Assembly (NCBI RefSeq): GCF_001423085.1
Contig: NZ_LMNU01000009.1
Coordinates: 1 to 64,000 of the forward strand
Source: Methylobacterium sp. Leaf125
GTDB lineage: Bacteria; Pseudomonadota; Alphaproteobacteria; Rhizobiales; Beijerinckiaceae
Reading direction: 5' to 3'
Length of the DNA: 64,000 nt
Shown here: positions 7,204 to 17,925 of the stretch, one piece after another
Layout: each line of letters begins with the position of its first letter
Position numbering within the stretch: the stretch's first letter is position 1
The notes under the pieces: model-generated
What the model saw: the letters and a program-made list of their open reading frames with translations, nothing else
The model's database searches: none
Told to the model about the DNA's origin: nothing
Translations under genes and position numbers: made by a program

Positions 7204-9020
7204 TCGCGCAGCATCTCCAATTCGAGCCAGCGGTCCTCGGCCCTGGCCAATTCGGTCTCGGCGACGCCGAGCAGATCCGAGGCCTTCGCGAAGCGGGCCG
7301 GGTCCCGGGTGTAGAGTCCCGGATCGGCCAAAACCTCGCGCAGCTTGGCGATGTCGGATTCGAGCTTCTTCATCCGGTCCGGCAGGGTCTTCAACTCGTG
7401 CTGGTCCTTGAAGCCGAGCTTGGGCTTGCCGGCCGGGGCTGCCGCTTCGCCGCCCTTGGCGCGATCCTTCGCGTCCGCACGGGCCTCCGCCTTCTCGGTT
7501 CGCCCGGCGGCCGCCCGGGCCTGTACGCCCTCGCCACGCTGGGCGATCATGTCGGTGTAGCCGCCGGCATACTCGACCCAGCGGCCCTCCCCTTCGCTGA
7601 CCAGCACGCTTCCGACGACCCGGTCGAGGAAGTCGCGATCATGGCTCACCAGGATCAGGGTGCCGGAATAATCCGCCAGCATCTCCTGCAGGAGATCGAG
7701 GGTTTCGAGGTCGAGATCGTTGGTCGGTTCGTCGAGGACGAGGAGGTTGGCGGGTTGGGCCAGGGCGCGGGCGATGAGAAGGCGGTTGCGCTCGCCGCCC
7801 GAGAGGACGCTCACCGGGGTGCGGGCCTGCTCGGGGGCGAACAGGAAGTCCTTGAGGTAGCCGATGACGTGGCGGCTGACACCGCCGACGATCACCGAAT
7901 CGCCGCTGCCGCCGGTGAGCACCTCGGTCACCGTCATGGTCGGCTCCAGCACCGCACGGGCTTGGTCGAGGAGCATCATCTTGAGGTTGGTGCCGAGCGC
8001 CACCGTGCCGGAATCGGGCGGGAGCTGACCCGTGAGCAGGTTGATCAGCGTGGTCTTGCCGGCACCGTTGGCCCCGACGATGCCGAGGCGGTCTCCGCGC
8101 ATCACCCGAAGCGAGAGATCGTCGACGATCTTGCGGACGCCGTAGGCCTTGGCCGCGTGCTTGGCCTCGATCACCAGGGCGCCGGAGCTCTCGGCCTCCG
8201 TCGAGGTCATGGTGGCGGTGCCGACGGGCCGGCGATCCTCGCGTCGCTCCTTGCGCAGGGCATGGAGGTTGCCGAGCCGGCGCACGTTGCGCTTTCGCCG
8301 GGCGGTGACGCCGTAGCGCAGCCAGTGCTCCTCGTCGGCGATCTTGCGCTCGAGCTTGTGCCGGTCGCGCTCTTCCTCCTCGAAGAAGGCGTCGCGCCAA
8401 GCCTCGAAGGTGGAGAAGCCCTGCTCGATCCGGCGGGTGACGCCGCGGTCGAGCCAGATCGTGGTCTTCGACAGGGCAGAGAGGAAGCGCCGGTCGTGGC
8501 TGATCAGCACGAGCGCGCCGCGCACGCTCTTCAGCTCCGATTCGAGCCACTCGATGGCCGGGAGGTCGAGGTGGTTGGTGGGCTCGTCGAGGAGCAGGAT
8601 ATCGGGTTCGGGGGCCAGGGCCTGGGCCAGGGCGACCCGCCGCCCCTCCCCGCCGGAAAGGCTCTTCGGGTTCTCGGCACCGGTCATACCCAGGCTCTCA
8701 AGGAGGTAGCGGGCCCGGTAGGCGTCGTCCCCTTGGGTCAGACCGGATTCGACGAAATCGAGGGTCGTCTCGAACCCGGAGAAGTCGGGCTCCTGCGCCA
8801 GGTAGCGGATCGTGGTGCCGGGCTGGATGAAGCGTACGCCCCGGTCGGGTTCCACCAGCCCCGCGGCGATCTTCATCAAGGTGGACTTACCCGAGCCGTT
8901 GCGGCCCACGAGGCAGGTGCGTTCGCCGGGGGAGATCGCGAGTTCGGCGCGCTCGATCAGCGGCGTGCCGCCGAAGGTGAGCGCGACGTCTTGGAGGGTG
9001 AGGAGCGGGGGAGCGGCCAT
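7197..9020 (-). CDS. uup: ABC-F family ATPase, Uup type
   Basis: 607 residues with two nucleotide-binding domains and no membrane segments. Walker A motifs are GRNGSGKST (about residue 39) and GANGAGKTT (about residue 316). Signature motifs are LSGGEGRRVALAQAL and LSGGERNRLLIARAL. Walker B motifs are LLLDEPTNHLDL and LVLDEPTNDLDL. The last 80 residues form a charged coiled coil (ELKTLPDRMKKLESDIAKLREV), typical of Uup rather than EttA. ABC-F proteins act on ribosomes or, for Uup, affect branched DNA intermediates and transposon excision. A monocistronic gene is likely, since neighbours are spaced and unrelated. Confidence 0.92.
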   Translation of the reverse strand: MAAPPLLTLQDVALTFGGTPLIERAELAISPGERTCLVGRNGSGKSTLMKIAAGLVEPDRGVRFIQPGTTIRYLAQEPDFSGFETTLDFVESGLTQGDDAYRARYLLESLGMTGAENPKSLSGGEGRRVALAQALAPEPDILLLDEPTNHLDLPAIEWLESELKSVRGALVLISHDRRFLSALSKTTIWLDRGVTRRIEQGFSTFEAWRDAFFEEEERDRHKLERKIADEEHWLRYGVTARRKRNVRRLGNLHALRKERREDRRPVGTATMTSTEAESSGALVIEAKHAAKAYGVRKIVDDLSLRVMRGDRLGIVGANGAGKTTLINLLTGQLPPDSGTVALGTNLKMMLLDQARAVLEPTMTVTEVLTGGSGDSVIVGGVSRHVIGYLKDFLFAPEQARTPVSVLSGGERNRLLIARALAQPANLLVLDEPTNDLDLETLDLLQEMLADYSGTLILVSHDRDFLDRVVGSVLVSEGEGRWVEYAGGYTDMIAQRGEGVQARAAAGRTEKAEARADAKDRAKGGEAAAPAGKPKLGFKDQHELKTLPDRMKKLESDIAKLREVLADPGLYTRDPARFAKASDLLGVAETELARAEDRWLELEMLRDA

Positions 9021-9101
9021 GGGGCCGGCTTATGGCAGCGACCGCGCCTCCGAACAAACCCGGAATCGGGGTGCCCGGACAAACCCGTACGCGTTCCGCG
9101 C

Positions 9102-9329
9102 TCACATCGTCGGGTTGGCGGGGCCCGTTGGCATCGGATCCGGCGCGATGGCCGGGCCGATATCCGGATCGCTGACCGGAATCTCGGTGGGCGTGACGTC
9201 GGGTGCCTCGGTGGGGGTCGTGCCCGGCACATCCGTGCCGGGGGTGTCCGGGCCGGGGGCCGGGGTCTGAGGCGCCTCGTACGGCGTCTCGGGCACCGGG
9301 GCTTCCGGGATCGGGCCGGGGTTCGACAT
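9102..9329 (-). CDS. Small proline-rich acidic protein, unknown
   Basis: 75 residues, about one third proline, with repeated PxTP and TPTE units (for example TPTEAPDVTPTEIPVSDPD). There is no signal peptide or membrane helix and it should be disordered. A GAGAGG sequence about 10 bases before the ATG (complement of 9327-9329) is a reasonable ribosome binding site, which supports a real gene. Composition this biased can also arise by chance in GC-rich DNA, so existence of the protein is not certain. Confidence 0.45.
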   Translation of the reverse strand: MSNPGPIPEAPVPETPYEAPQTPAPGPDTPGTDVPGTTPTEAPDVTPTEIPVSDPDIGPAIAPDPMPTGPANPTM

Positions 9330-9418
9330 CGCTTGCGCCTCTCAGGAGCCTCGGGGAACGGACCGGTGGAACAGTCCGCCGCCGAGGGAGGTTCCGGGCG
9401 CGATGCCGCCGGCTCTCG

Positions 9419-9733
9419 TCACTTCTTGGTCAGGAGCAGGTTGCCCTCGCTCCCGAGCTTCTTCTGGATCTGCTGCGCGAACAGCGCCAGGAGAAGCGGC
9501 AGCCGGACCTCGACCCGTACGGTCTCGGGGCGAACATCCACCTGACCGTCGACCTTCTGGCCGAGAGCCGCCATGGCGAAGTCGAGGCGGTCATTGGTCC
9601 AGGCCATCTTCTCGACGGCGACGCCCGCCTTGGCGAACAGCCCGTCGGCCTGGGTGATCCCGTCCGCGATGCGCCGACGGGCCTCGGCCAGGCCGAGTTC
9701 ATGAGGGATTTCGACGATCAGCGGCTTTGCCAT
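9419..9733 (-). CDS. Polyhydroxyalkanoic acid system family protein
   Basis: 104 residues, beginning MAKPLIVEIPHELGLAEARRR. The HELGLAEARRRI start, the central WTNDRLDFAM and the DGQVDVRPETVRVEVRLPLLLALFA segment match the small PHA-granule-associated family (PHA_gran_rgn / TIGR02610). Members are found in polyhydroxyalkanoate-storing bacteria, and their exact task is unknown. No PHA synthase or phasin is in the window, so the assignment rests on sequence alone. Length is normal for the family. Confidence 0.8.
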   Translation of the reverse strand: MAKPLIVEIPHELGLAEARRRIADGITQADGLFAKAGVAVEKMAWTNDRLDFAMAALGQKVDGQVDVRPETVRVEVRLPLLLALFAQQIQKKLGSEGNLLLTKK

Positions 9734-9810
9734 GGGTATCTGAGCTCTCGGTTCCGCCGCCCAGGTGGGGCCGGCCGGTTCCTCTCACAACGCCGACCGG
9801 CCCGATAAGC

Positions 9811-10167
9811 TCAGTTCACGACGCTCAGGGCGACGTAGGTCGTGCCACCCATGCCGAGGGCACGGGCCGAGCCCTTGGCGAGATCGATGATCCGGCCGCG
9901 GACGAAGGGGCCACGATCGTTGATGCGCACCACCACCGAACGGCCGTTGCGCTTGTTCTCGACCCGGACCCGGGTGCCGAACGGCAACGTGCGATGCGCG
10001 GCGGTCATCCCGTTCGGATTGAAGCGCTCGCCATTCGCCGTCCGATGGCCGCTCCCGTACCAGGAGGCGGCGCCGCTCTGGGCGCTGGCCGGCTGAACGG
10101 CGGCAAGTGTCACGACGGTCCCGATGATAGCAGCGGCCCCACGAACAGGCTTGATGGTCATCCGCAT
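9811..10167 (-). CDS. Small RlpA-like septal ring lytic transglycosylase-type protein
   Basis: 118 residues with a signal peptide (about residues 1-29, cleaved after QPASAQ). The remainder is one double-psi beta-barrel domain of the RlpA family: [25 protein letters not shown] is split across residues 32-56, followed by [11 protein letters not shown] and [17 protein letters not shown]. RlpA cleaves naked glycan strands at the division site. The residues R-I-N-D-R-G-P are conserved. It lacks the SPOR domain of full-length RlpA, as is common for the short alphaproteobacterial paralogues. It is an exported cell-wall protein. Confidence 0.85.
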   Translation of the reverse strand: MRMTIKPVRGAAAIIGTVVTLAAVQPASAQSGAASWYGSGHRTANGERFNPNGMTAAHRTLPFGTRVRVENKRNGRSVVVRINDRGPFVRGRIIDLAKGSARALGMGGTTYVALSVVN

Positions 10168-11982
<1,815 letters not shown>

Positions 11983-11992
11983 AGGCCTTCGG

Positions 11993-13321
11993 TCAGCGTG
12001 ACCGCGGCCGTCCCCGCCTGCGGGGGACGGCCGGAGGCGCCACCTCGGCCGGACCCTCGAACGCGTCGAGGGCTTCGTCGGGAATCCGAGCCGGTGGCGG
12101 GCGCGGGGTGGGCTTGGGCACCGGGCGGAAGCGCGGGGACGGAGCAGGCGCGTCCGGCTCGGGCTGGGCAAACAAGGGCGTGTCCGCGACGCTCCGCATC
12201 GCTTTCGGCCTGCCGCGCTTCGCAGTTTTCTCCGCGACCGGTTCCACGGCCTCGGGCTTCGGGTCGAAAGCGTGGGCCAGGACCTTCTTCATCACGCCCG
12301 GCAGCGGTTCCCCGTCGAGGTCCCGGCGCGGCGTGAAGCGCAGGCCCGGCGGCGGCGCCGTGCTGAGCGCCACCTTGGCGACGAACACCGTCAGCTCCAG
12401 GGGAAAATGCGTGAAACCGTGCCGGACGAGGCCCGGCAGCCGCTTCCAGCGCGCGTCGAGCGGTGCGTCGAGGAGCGCCTGGGCCGGATCGTAGTCGGGC
12501 TCCCAGGGACTCATCGGCGGTTCGGCCATGGATCCCAGCAAGCCCTCGGGTGGGCGGGTGCGCAGCAGAATCGCCTCATCGCCGCTGCGGATCGCCACGA
12601 AGGCCGCGCCGCGGCGCAGCGTGCCCTTCACGGCTTTCAGCTTCCTCGGAAACGTCTCCTGGAGACCGAGGGCCCGGGCGCGGCAGGGCGCCATCCAGGG
12701 GCAGAGCGCGCAGGCCGGGCGCTTGGGCGTGCACAGCGTGGCGCCGAGATCCATCACCGCCTGGGCGAAATCGCCGGGCCGGTCCGCGGGCACGAGGGAC
12801 TGGGTCACCACCCGGATCTCGGGGCGGGCTGCCGGCAGGAGGGTCTCGATGGCGAAGAGCCGCGTCATCACCCGCTCGACATTGCCGTCCACGGCCGCTT
12901 CCTGTTGGTCGAACGCGATCGCCGCGACGGCCCCCGCCGTGTAGGCGCCGATGCCCGGCAGCTTGCGAAGGGCCGCGGCGGTGTCGGGAAACTGTCCGGC
13001 CGCCGCCACCGCCTTGGCGCAGGCGTGCAGGTTGCGGGCCCGGGAGTAGTAGCCGAGCCCGGCCCAGGTCGACATCACCGCCTCCTCGGGCGCCGCCGCA
13101 AGGTCGTCGACGGTGGGGAAGCGGGCCAGGAACTTCGCGAAATAGGGTTTGACCGCGGCGATCGTGGTCTGCTGCAGCATCACCTCCGAGAGCCAGACCC
13201 GGTAAGGGTCTGGCGTCTCGCCCGGCAGGGCGCGCCAGGGCAGGACGCGGCGATGCCGGTCGTACCAGGTCAGGAGGTCCGCGGCCTCGGGGGCGGGAAC
13301 TGTGGTGTGGGGCACGGGCAC
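11993..13321 (-). CDS. mutY: A/G-specific adenine DNA glycosylase
   Basis: About 442 residues. It removes A mispaired with 8-oxoG in base excision repair. LSEVMLQQTT carries the catalytic Glu. LPGIGAYTAGAVAAIAF is the helix-hairpin-helix, followed by VDGNVERV with the catalytic Asp. CTPKRPACALCPWMAPC gives the C-x6-C-x2-C-x5-C iron-sulfur cluster. A NUDIX-like C-terminal 8-oxoG recognition domain follows, then a roughly 90-residue Pro/Arg-rich tail ending RRRGRPRSR that is longer than usual. No ATG lies near the expected N terminus. A GTG at 13319-13321 (or 13313-13315) fits best, since upstream codons would run under the dciA-like gene. Confidence 0.9.
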   Translation of the reverse strand: MPVPHTTVPAPEAADLLTWYDRHRRVLPWRALPGETPDPYRVWLSEVMLQQTTIAAVKPYFAKFLARFPTVDDLAAAPEEAVMSTWAGLGYYSRARNLHACAKAVAAAGQFPDTAAALRKLPGIGAYTAGAVAAIAFDQQEAAVDGNVERVMTRLFAIETLLPAARPEIRVVTQSLVPADRPGDFAQAVMDLGATLCTPKRPACALCPWMAPCRARALGLQETFPRKLKAVKGTLRRGAAFVAIRSGDEAILLRTRPPEGLLGSMAEPPMSPWEPDYDPAQALLDAPLDARWKRLPGLVRHGFTHFPLELTVFVAKVALSTAPPPGLRFTPRRDLDGEPLPGVMKKVLAHAFDPKPEAVEPVAEKTAKRGRPKAMRSVADTPLFAQPEPDAPAPSPRFRPVPKPTPRPPPARIPDEALDAFEGPAEVAPPAVPRRRGRPRSR

Positions 13322-13505
13322 CGGCGCGTGATGGGATGCCCGTCCATAGACCGCCGACCCGATGCGTCCAAGGCCGACCTGTCCGAGCCTGTCCTCAGGC
13401 GCGATCCCGGCACGCGGCTTCGGCCGGACGGAACGGCATGCTAACCAATGCGGGCGATATCGGAGCCTCGATCTCGTCCCGGTCGGACGCACGGAAACCT
13501 TGCGC

Positions 13506-13991
13506 ATGGCGCGTGTCAAACCCCTCGCCGAGCTGCTGGAGGGCTGCATCGGCCCCGCCTTCGCGGCGCAAGGGTTCGCCTCCACCGACATTCTGGCCGC
13601 CTGGCCCGAGATCGTCGGGGAGCGGCTCGCGCGCTACTGCCAGCCCTCGAAGCTCGAATGGCCGCGCCGGCGTCGGCGCGAGGAGGAGGGGCGCCCCGAT
13701 CCCGGAACCCTCGTGGTCCGGGTCGAGGGCGTGTTCGCCCTCGAGCTGCAGCACCTCGCGCCGGTGGTGATCCAGCGCATCAACGCGCATTACGGCTGGG
13801 CCTGCGTCGGCAAGATCGTGATGCGCCAGGGACGGGTCGACCGGATCGGGCGCCGCCCCGCGCCGCCGGTGGTGGATCCCGTCCGCCGCGGCGAAGTGGC
13901 GCTTGCGGTCCAGGCGATCGAGCACGACGCCCTGCGCGACGCCCTCGACCGCCTCGGAACGGCGATCGTCGCGACAACACACAAGCGCTAG
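13506..13991 (+). CDS. DUF721 / DciA-like protein
   Basis: 161 residues. KPLAELLEGCIGPAFAAQGF and ILAAWPEIVGERLARYCQP form the helical DUF721 signature. LVVRVEGVFALELQHLAPVVIQRINAHYG is spread over residues 80-110 and gives the beta-alpha part of the KH-like fold. The DciA branch helps load the replicative helicase DnaB in bacteria lacking DnaC. In Rhizobiales this gene usually precedes a DsbA-like gene, as it does here (90 bp upstream). The start at 13506 is preferred over upstream codons because the homology-like region begins there. It is divergent from mutY. Confidence 0.8.
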   Translation: MARVKPLAELLEGCIGPAFAAQGFASTDILAAWPEIVGERLARYCQPSKLEWPRRRRREEEGRPDPGTLVVRVEGVFALELQHLAPVVIQRINAHYGWACVGKIVMRQGRVDRIGRRPAPPVVDPVRRGEVALAVQAIEHDALRDALDRLGTAIVATTHKR

Positions 13992-14081
13992 GGCGCGCTG
14001 CGCCGCCTTGTCAGGACGGCTGCAGGATTCTACCGCATCGCTCACGAGAAGATTTGGTCCGCGACCGGAGCCCTCCCGATC

Positions 14082-14735
14082 ATGATCACCCGACGCGATG
14101 CCCTGAAAGCCACCGGCCTTGCCGTCGGCGCCGCGGTTCTCCTACCCCGGTTCAGCCTTCCGGCCCTGGCGCAGGATGCGAACCTCTCGACCCTGATGGA
14201 GCCCGGGCCGCTCGGCGACGTCTGGCTCGGTCCGAAGGACGCCAAGGTCACCATCATCGAGTACGCCTCGATGACCTGCTCCCACTGCGCCGCCTTTCAC
14301 AAGTTCACCTGGCCGGCCCTGAAGGAGCGCTACATCGACACCAACAAGGTGCGCTTCACCCTGCGCGAGTTCCCCCTCGATCCGCTGGCCACGGCCGCCT
14401 TCATGCTGGCGCGCTGCGACGGCGATGCGAAGTACTACCCCATCACCGACCTGCTCTTCGACCAGCAGCAGGCCTGGGCCTACGTCCAGAAGCCGCAATC
14501 GCCGGTGGATGCCATGGAGCAGATGCTGCGCCAGGCCGGCTTCTCCAAGGAGAAGTTCGAGGCCTGCCTGAAGGACCAGAAGCTCTACAGCGCCGTCAAC
14601 GCCGTGAAGCAGAAGGGCATGGACACCTTCAAGGTCGATTCGACCCCGACGTTCTTCATCAACGGTGAGCGCTTCAAGGGCGAGATGACCATCGAGGGCA
14701 TGGAGAAGGTGATCAAGCCCCTCCTCGGTGCCTGA
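14082..14735 (+). CDS. DsbA-family thiol:disulfide oxidoreductase
   Basis: 217 residues. The N terminus TRRDALKATG followed by a hydrophobic stretch and ALAQ reads as a Tat-like (twin-arginine) signal peptide of about 31 residues, so the enzyme is periplasmic. The thioredoxin-fold active site is CSHC (Cys66 and Cys69) within ASMTCSHCAAFH, and the cis-proline loop is STPTFFING. A helical insertion lies between them. It introduces or shuffles disulfides in exported proteins. Genes in this position are often annotated as DsbA or as BdbD-like; no DsbB partner is adjacent. Confidence 0.88.
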   Translation: MITRRDALKATGLAVGAAVLLPRFSLPALAQDANLSTLMEPGPLGDVWLGPKDAKVTIIEYASMTCSHCAAFHKFTWPALKERYIDTNKVRFTLREFPLDPLATAAFMLARCDGDAKYYPITDLLFDQQQAWAYVQKPQSPVDAMEQMLRQAGFSKEKFEACLKDQKLYSAVNAVKQKGMDTFKVDSTPTFFINGERFKGEMTIEGMEKVIKPLLGA

Positions 14736-14870
14736 GGCACCCGAAGCCGGGTCACCACGACGACGCCCTCTCCCGCCGCCGCAGGCCCGGTGCGAGAACA
14801 CCTGGGGGCACGTCGGCAAAAGACCGATTTCCTGTGACGTGACAAGATCTTACGTGAGGTCGGGGGCGCC

Positions 14871-14899
14871 TTGACACCCAAGGTAGGCGAAACTATGGT
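14871..14899 (+). promoter_or_regulatory. Sigma-70-type promoter of the F0 ATP synthase operon
   Basis: TTGACA at 14871-14876 and TATGGT at 14894-14899 are separated by 17 bp, near consensus. The atpI start is 64 bp further on, so the leader would be about 57 bases. Confidence 0.7.
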
Positions 14900-14962
14900 G
14901 CGCCCCGCTTGAAGGAGGCGTTCCGCCGGTTCCCTCCGCTCTCGCCAATGTGAGTTCTCGCC

Positions 14963-15337
14963 GTGAGCGGCAACGAAACTGCGGACGAAGGCGGGGACGG
15001 GCGGAAGAAAGCACTGGACGCGGACCTCTCTCAGAGGCTCAAACGTCTTGAGACGCAGATTGAGCGGAAGCGGCCCAGTGCCCCTCCCGGTCATTCGACG
15101 CGTCCCGGTCCTGCGGCCGGGCCTTCTCCTCTCGGCCAAGCGATGCGGCTCTCGACCGAGTTCATCGCGGGCGTCCTCGCCGGGGGTATCCTCGGTTGGA
15201 TGTTCGATCATTACCTCGGGACGAAACCCTGGGGCCTGATCGTCCTGCTGATGTTGGGGTTCGTCACCGGCGTCTACAACGTCATGCGTGTCTCGGGGTC
15301 TCTTCCCAAGGCGCCGACGAAGGAAGAGGACCGCTAG
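14963..15337 (+). CDS. atpI: F0F1 ATP synthase assembly protein AtpI
   Basis: 124 residues starting from GTG. The N-terminal 60 residues are polar and charged (DADLSQRLKRLETQIERK). Two membrane helices follow (about 67-85 and 92-112), including STEFIAGVLAGGILGWMFD, the alphaproteobacterial AtpI (AtpQ/Z-like) signature. AtpI helps assemble the c-ring. It is the first gene of the F0 operon. In alphaproteobacteria the F1 genes lie elsewhere, and none is present here. Confidence 0.9.
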   Translation: MSGNETADEGGDGRKKALDADLSQRLKRLETQIERKRPSAPPGHSTRPGPAAGPSPLGQAMRLSTEFIAGVLAGGILGWMFDHYLGTKPWGLIVLLMLGFVTGVYNVMRVSGSLPKAPTKEEDR

Positions 15338-15453
15338 CGGTCCTCTGGGAAGCGCCGCGTACGCGGCGAACCGAATTCGAATCATGCCGCTCGCGCGGCA
15401 CCGGTGGTGGCGGGCCGTCTGGCCGGCCGAGAGTCAGAAGGGCGGGAGCGGCA

Positions 15454-16209
15454 ATGGCCGTAAAGATGGATCCGATCCACCAGTTCGAGCTCAAGCCGCT
15501 GGTCTCTTTCGGTCATATCGGCAACCAGGAGATCGCGTTCACCCAGTCCGCGCTCTACATGTTCGCCGCCGTCGGGATCATCGCGCTGATCACCGTCGTG
15601 GCCACCGCCCGTCGCTCGGTGGTGCCGGGCCGCATGCAGTCCATGGCCGAGATCTTCTACGAGTTCATCGGCTCGACGCTGCGCCAGTCCGCCGGCCACG
15701 GCTCCGAGCGCTTCATGCCGCTGATCTTCTCGCTCTTCATGTTCGTCCTCGTGCTGAACATGCTCGGGATGATCCCCTACGCCTTCGCGGTGACCAGCCA
15801 CATCATCGTCACCTTCGCGCTGGCCTTCCTCGTGATCGGCACCGTCATCGTGTACGGCTTCATGGCCCACGGCACGAAGTTCCTGAAGGTGTTCGTTCCG
15901 TCGGGCGTCCCCGGCTGGCTCATGCCGATGATCGTCGCCATCGAGATCGTGTCCTTCATCTCGCGTCCAATCAGCCTCGCGGTTCGTCTCTTCGCCAACG
16001 TGCTGGCCGGTCACATCGCGCTCAAGATCTTCGCGGGCTTCGTCCCGGCGCTGCTCGCCGCCGGAGCTTGGGGCGCCATCTCGCCGCTGCCCCTGGCCCT
16101 CAGCGTCGCCGTCACGGCCCTCGAGTTCCTCGTCGCCGGTCTGCAGGCCTACGTCTTCGCGACGCTCGCCTCGATCTATCTCAGCGACGCCCTGCATCCC
16201 GGCCACTGA
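15454..16209 (+). CDS. atpB: ATP synthase F0 subunit a
   Basis: 251 residues with five to six membrane helices. It forms the proton half-channels with the c-ring in the inner membrane. The essential arginine lies in FISRPISLAVRLFANVLAGH (VRLFAN motif, about residues 165-185), and ALEFLVAGLQAYVFATLASIY is the last helix. The N terminus MAVKMDPIHQFEL could alternatively start at the second Met (15466). It lies 116 bp after atpI and 108 bp before atpE, all in one operon. Confidence 0.96.
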   Translation: MAVKMDPIHQFELKPLVSFGHIGNQEIAFTQSALYMFAAVGIIALITVVATARRSVVPGRMQSMAEIFYEFIGSTLRQSAGHGSERFMPLIFSLFMFVLVLNMLGMIPYAFAVTSHIIVTFALAFLVIGTVIVYGFMAHGTKFLKVFVPSGVPGWLMPMIVAIEIVSFISRPISLAVRLFANVLAGHIALKIFAGFVPALLAAGAWGAISPLPLALSVAVTALEFLVAGLQAYVFATLASIYLSDALHPGH

Positions 16210-16317
16210 GCCGGGTCATCCCGGCCGACGGCCGGGACACCCCCTTCCGTCCCCGGTTCGCGATCGCGGCCGGATTTCTCTCCACGCAACGACGACACGG
16301 ACACCAGGAGCAATTTG

Positions 16318-16545
16318 ATGGATCCCTTAGCTGCCAAGTACATCGGTGCCGGCCTCGCCTGTCTCGGTATGGCGGGCGCCGCCATCGGCCTCGGCAACCT
16401 CTTCGGCCAGTTCTACGCCGGCGCGCTCCGCAACCCGTCGGCCGCCGACGGCCAGCGCGGCAACCTGCTCCTCGGCTTCGCCCTCACGGAAGCGCTCGGC
16501 ATCTTCTCGCTGCTCGTCGCGCTGCTGCTCCTGTTCGCCGTCTAA
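16318..16545 (+). CDS. atpE: ATP synthase F0 subunit c
   Basis: 75 residues, two membrane helices in a hairpin. [23 protein letters not shown] is helix one with the glycine-rich packing motif, the polar loop is ARNPSA-like ([13 protein letters not shown]), and helix two contains [13 protein letters not shown] with the proton-carrying Glu. Many copies form the rotating c-ring. ATG at 16318 follows CAGGAGCAATTTG, a good ribosome binding site. Confidence 0.96.
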   Translation: MDPLAAKYIGAGLACLGMAGAAIGLGNLFGQFYAGALRNPSAADGQRGNLLLGFALTEALGIFSLLVALLLLFAV

Positions 16546-16654
16546 GACACGCTCGTCGTCTCGGATCTCGAACCGATACCGGACCGGACGCCGCCTCCCG
16601 ACGGGATGGCACGCGCGTCCGGTCCCCATTCCTTGAATTTACGCGAAGGACGTC

Positions 16655-17218
16655 ATGGCTCAGCCGGCCCATTCGACCGCAACGCATGAAGGCTTCGCCG
16701 CGACGCCGGCCGCCGAGCACGGCGGCGGCTTCCCGCCCTTCGAGAGCCACACCTTCGCGTCCCAGCTCATCTGGCTCGCCCTCGCCTTCGGGCTGCTCTA
16801 CTACCTGATGGACAAGATCGCGCTGCCGCGCATCCAGGCCATCCTGCACGACCGCGCCGTGCACCTGTCCGGCGATCTCGACGAGGCACAGCGCCTCAAG
16901 GCCGAGGCGGATGCCGCCGGAGCCGCCTACGAGAAGTCGCTGAGCGATGCGCAGGCCAAGGCGCAGGCCATCGCCCTCGAGACCCGCACGGCCCTCACGC
17001 AGGAGGCCGAGACCAAGCGCAAGGCGCTCGAGGCCGAGCTGAACGCCCGCATCGCCGCGTCCGAGGCGACCCTTCGCACCCGCACCGTCGAGGCCATGGG
17101 CAACGTCCGCGGCATCGCCGGCGAGACGGCTTCGGCCATCGTCGAGCGCCTGACGGGCCGTAGCCCCGACGAGGCCGCCTTGTCCAAGGCCCTCGACAGC
17201 GTCTCCTTCCCGCACTGA
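16655..17218 (+). CDS. atpF': ATP synthase F0 subunit b' (second stator subunit)
   Basis: 187 residues. There is a roughly 30-residue polar N terminus, one membrane helix (about 37-57, SQLIWLALAFGLLYYLMDKI), then a long alanine-rich charged helix to the end. Alphaproteobacteria have diverged b and b' subunits that form a heterodimeric peripheral stalk. This gene lies first and has the N-terminal extension, which marks b' (also called atpG or atpX). The gene order atpE, b', b is standard. Confidence 0.92.
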   Translation: MAQPAHSTATHEGFAATPAAEHGGGFPPFESHTFASQLIWLALAFGLLYYLMDKIALPRIQAILHDRAVHLSGDLDEAQRLKAEADAAGAAYEKSLSDAQAKAQAIALETRTALTQEAETKRKALEAELNARIAASEATLRTRTVEAMGNVRGIAGETASAIVERLTGRSPDEAALSKALDSVSFPH

Positions 17219-17308
17219 GGCGGACGCCAAACCACACCTGACCGGTAGGACCCGAGGGGCGAAGACCCCGCCGGGATCGCCGGACACCATCGAGTTGGGA
17301 CGACGAGC

Positions 17309-17797
17309 ATGTTGTTGGAAGCCGAATTCTGGGTCGCAGTCGCCTTCGTCCTGTTCATGGCCGTGGTCTGGAAGGTCGGTGGCTTCGACCAGATCACCAA
17401 GGGACTCGATGGTCGCGCCAAGCGCGTCCGCCACGAGCTCGACGAGGCCCGTCGGCTCCGTGAGGAGGCCGCCGGCGTCCTCGCCGATTACAAGAAGCGC
17501 CGCGTCGAGGCCGAGCGCGAGGCCGAGGCCATCGTGGCCTCCGCCCGCAACGAAGCCCAGCGCATGGCCGACGAGGGGCATGCCCGCCTGAACGATTTCA
17601 TCGCCCGCCGCACCAAGTCGGCGGAGACCAAGATCGCGCAGGCCGAGGTCCAGGCGACCGCCCAGGTTCGGGCCGCCGCCGCCGACGCGGCGGTGAAGGT
17701 CTCCGAGGTCATCCTGCGCGAGCGCATGCAGGGCGAGACGGCCGAAGGTCTCGTGCGCCAGAGCCTCGGCGAGGTTCGGACCCGCCTGCAGGCCTGA
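17309..17797 (+). CDS. atpF: ATP synthase F0 subunit b
   Basis: 162 residues. The N-terminal membrane helix is at about 5-23 ([19 protein letters not shown]), followed by a long amphipathic helix ([21 protein letters not shown] in part) that dimerises with b'. It completes the stator linking subunit a to F1 delta. It is the last gene of the operon and is followed by a clear terminator. Confidence 0.94.
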   Translation: MLLEAEFWVAVAFVLFMAVVWKVGGFDQITKGLDGRAKRVRHELDEARRLREEAAGVLADYKKRRVEAEREAEAIVASARNEAQRMADEGHARLNDFIARRTKSAETKIAQAEVQATAQVRAAAADAAVKVSEVILRERMQGETAEGLVRQSLGEVRTRLQA

Positions 17798-17822
17798 TTC
17801 CTCGCACTGCGACACCAGGGAG

Positions 17823-17850
17823 AGCCGCCGCAAGGCGGCTTTTTCGTTTT
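17823..17850 (+). terminator. Rho-independent terminator of the atp F0 operon
   Basis: A 7-bp stem AGCCGCC / GGCGGCT (17823-17829 and 17834-17840) with a GCAA tetraloop is followed by TTTTCGTTTT. It begins 26 bp after the atpF stop. Confidence 0.88.
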
Positions 17851-17925
17851 CGGAGCCGTCGCGCGCCGGTGGCGTGCTAGAAGGCCGCCCCGATCGCGCC
17901 GGCGCCATGCCGCAGCGGAGTTTCG

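Noticed and set aside
12005..12035. GC-rich hairpin just inside the 3' end of mutY as a ccrM terminator
   Set aside because: It lies within the mutY coding sequence and has no U-tract, so it is likely a by-product of coding for Pro/Arg residues.
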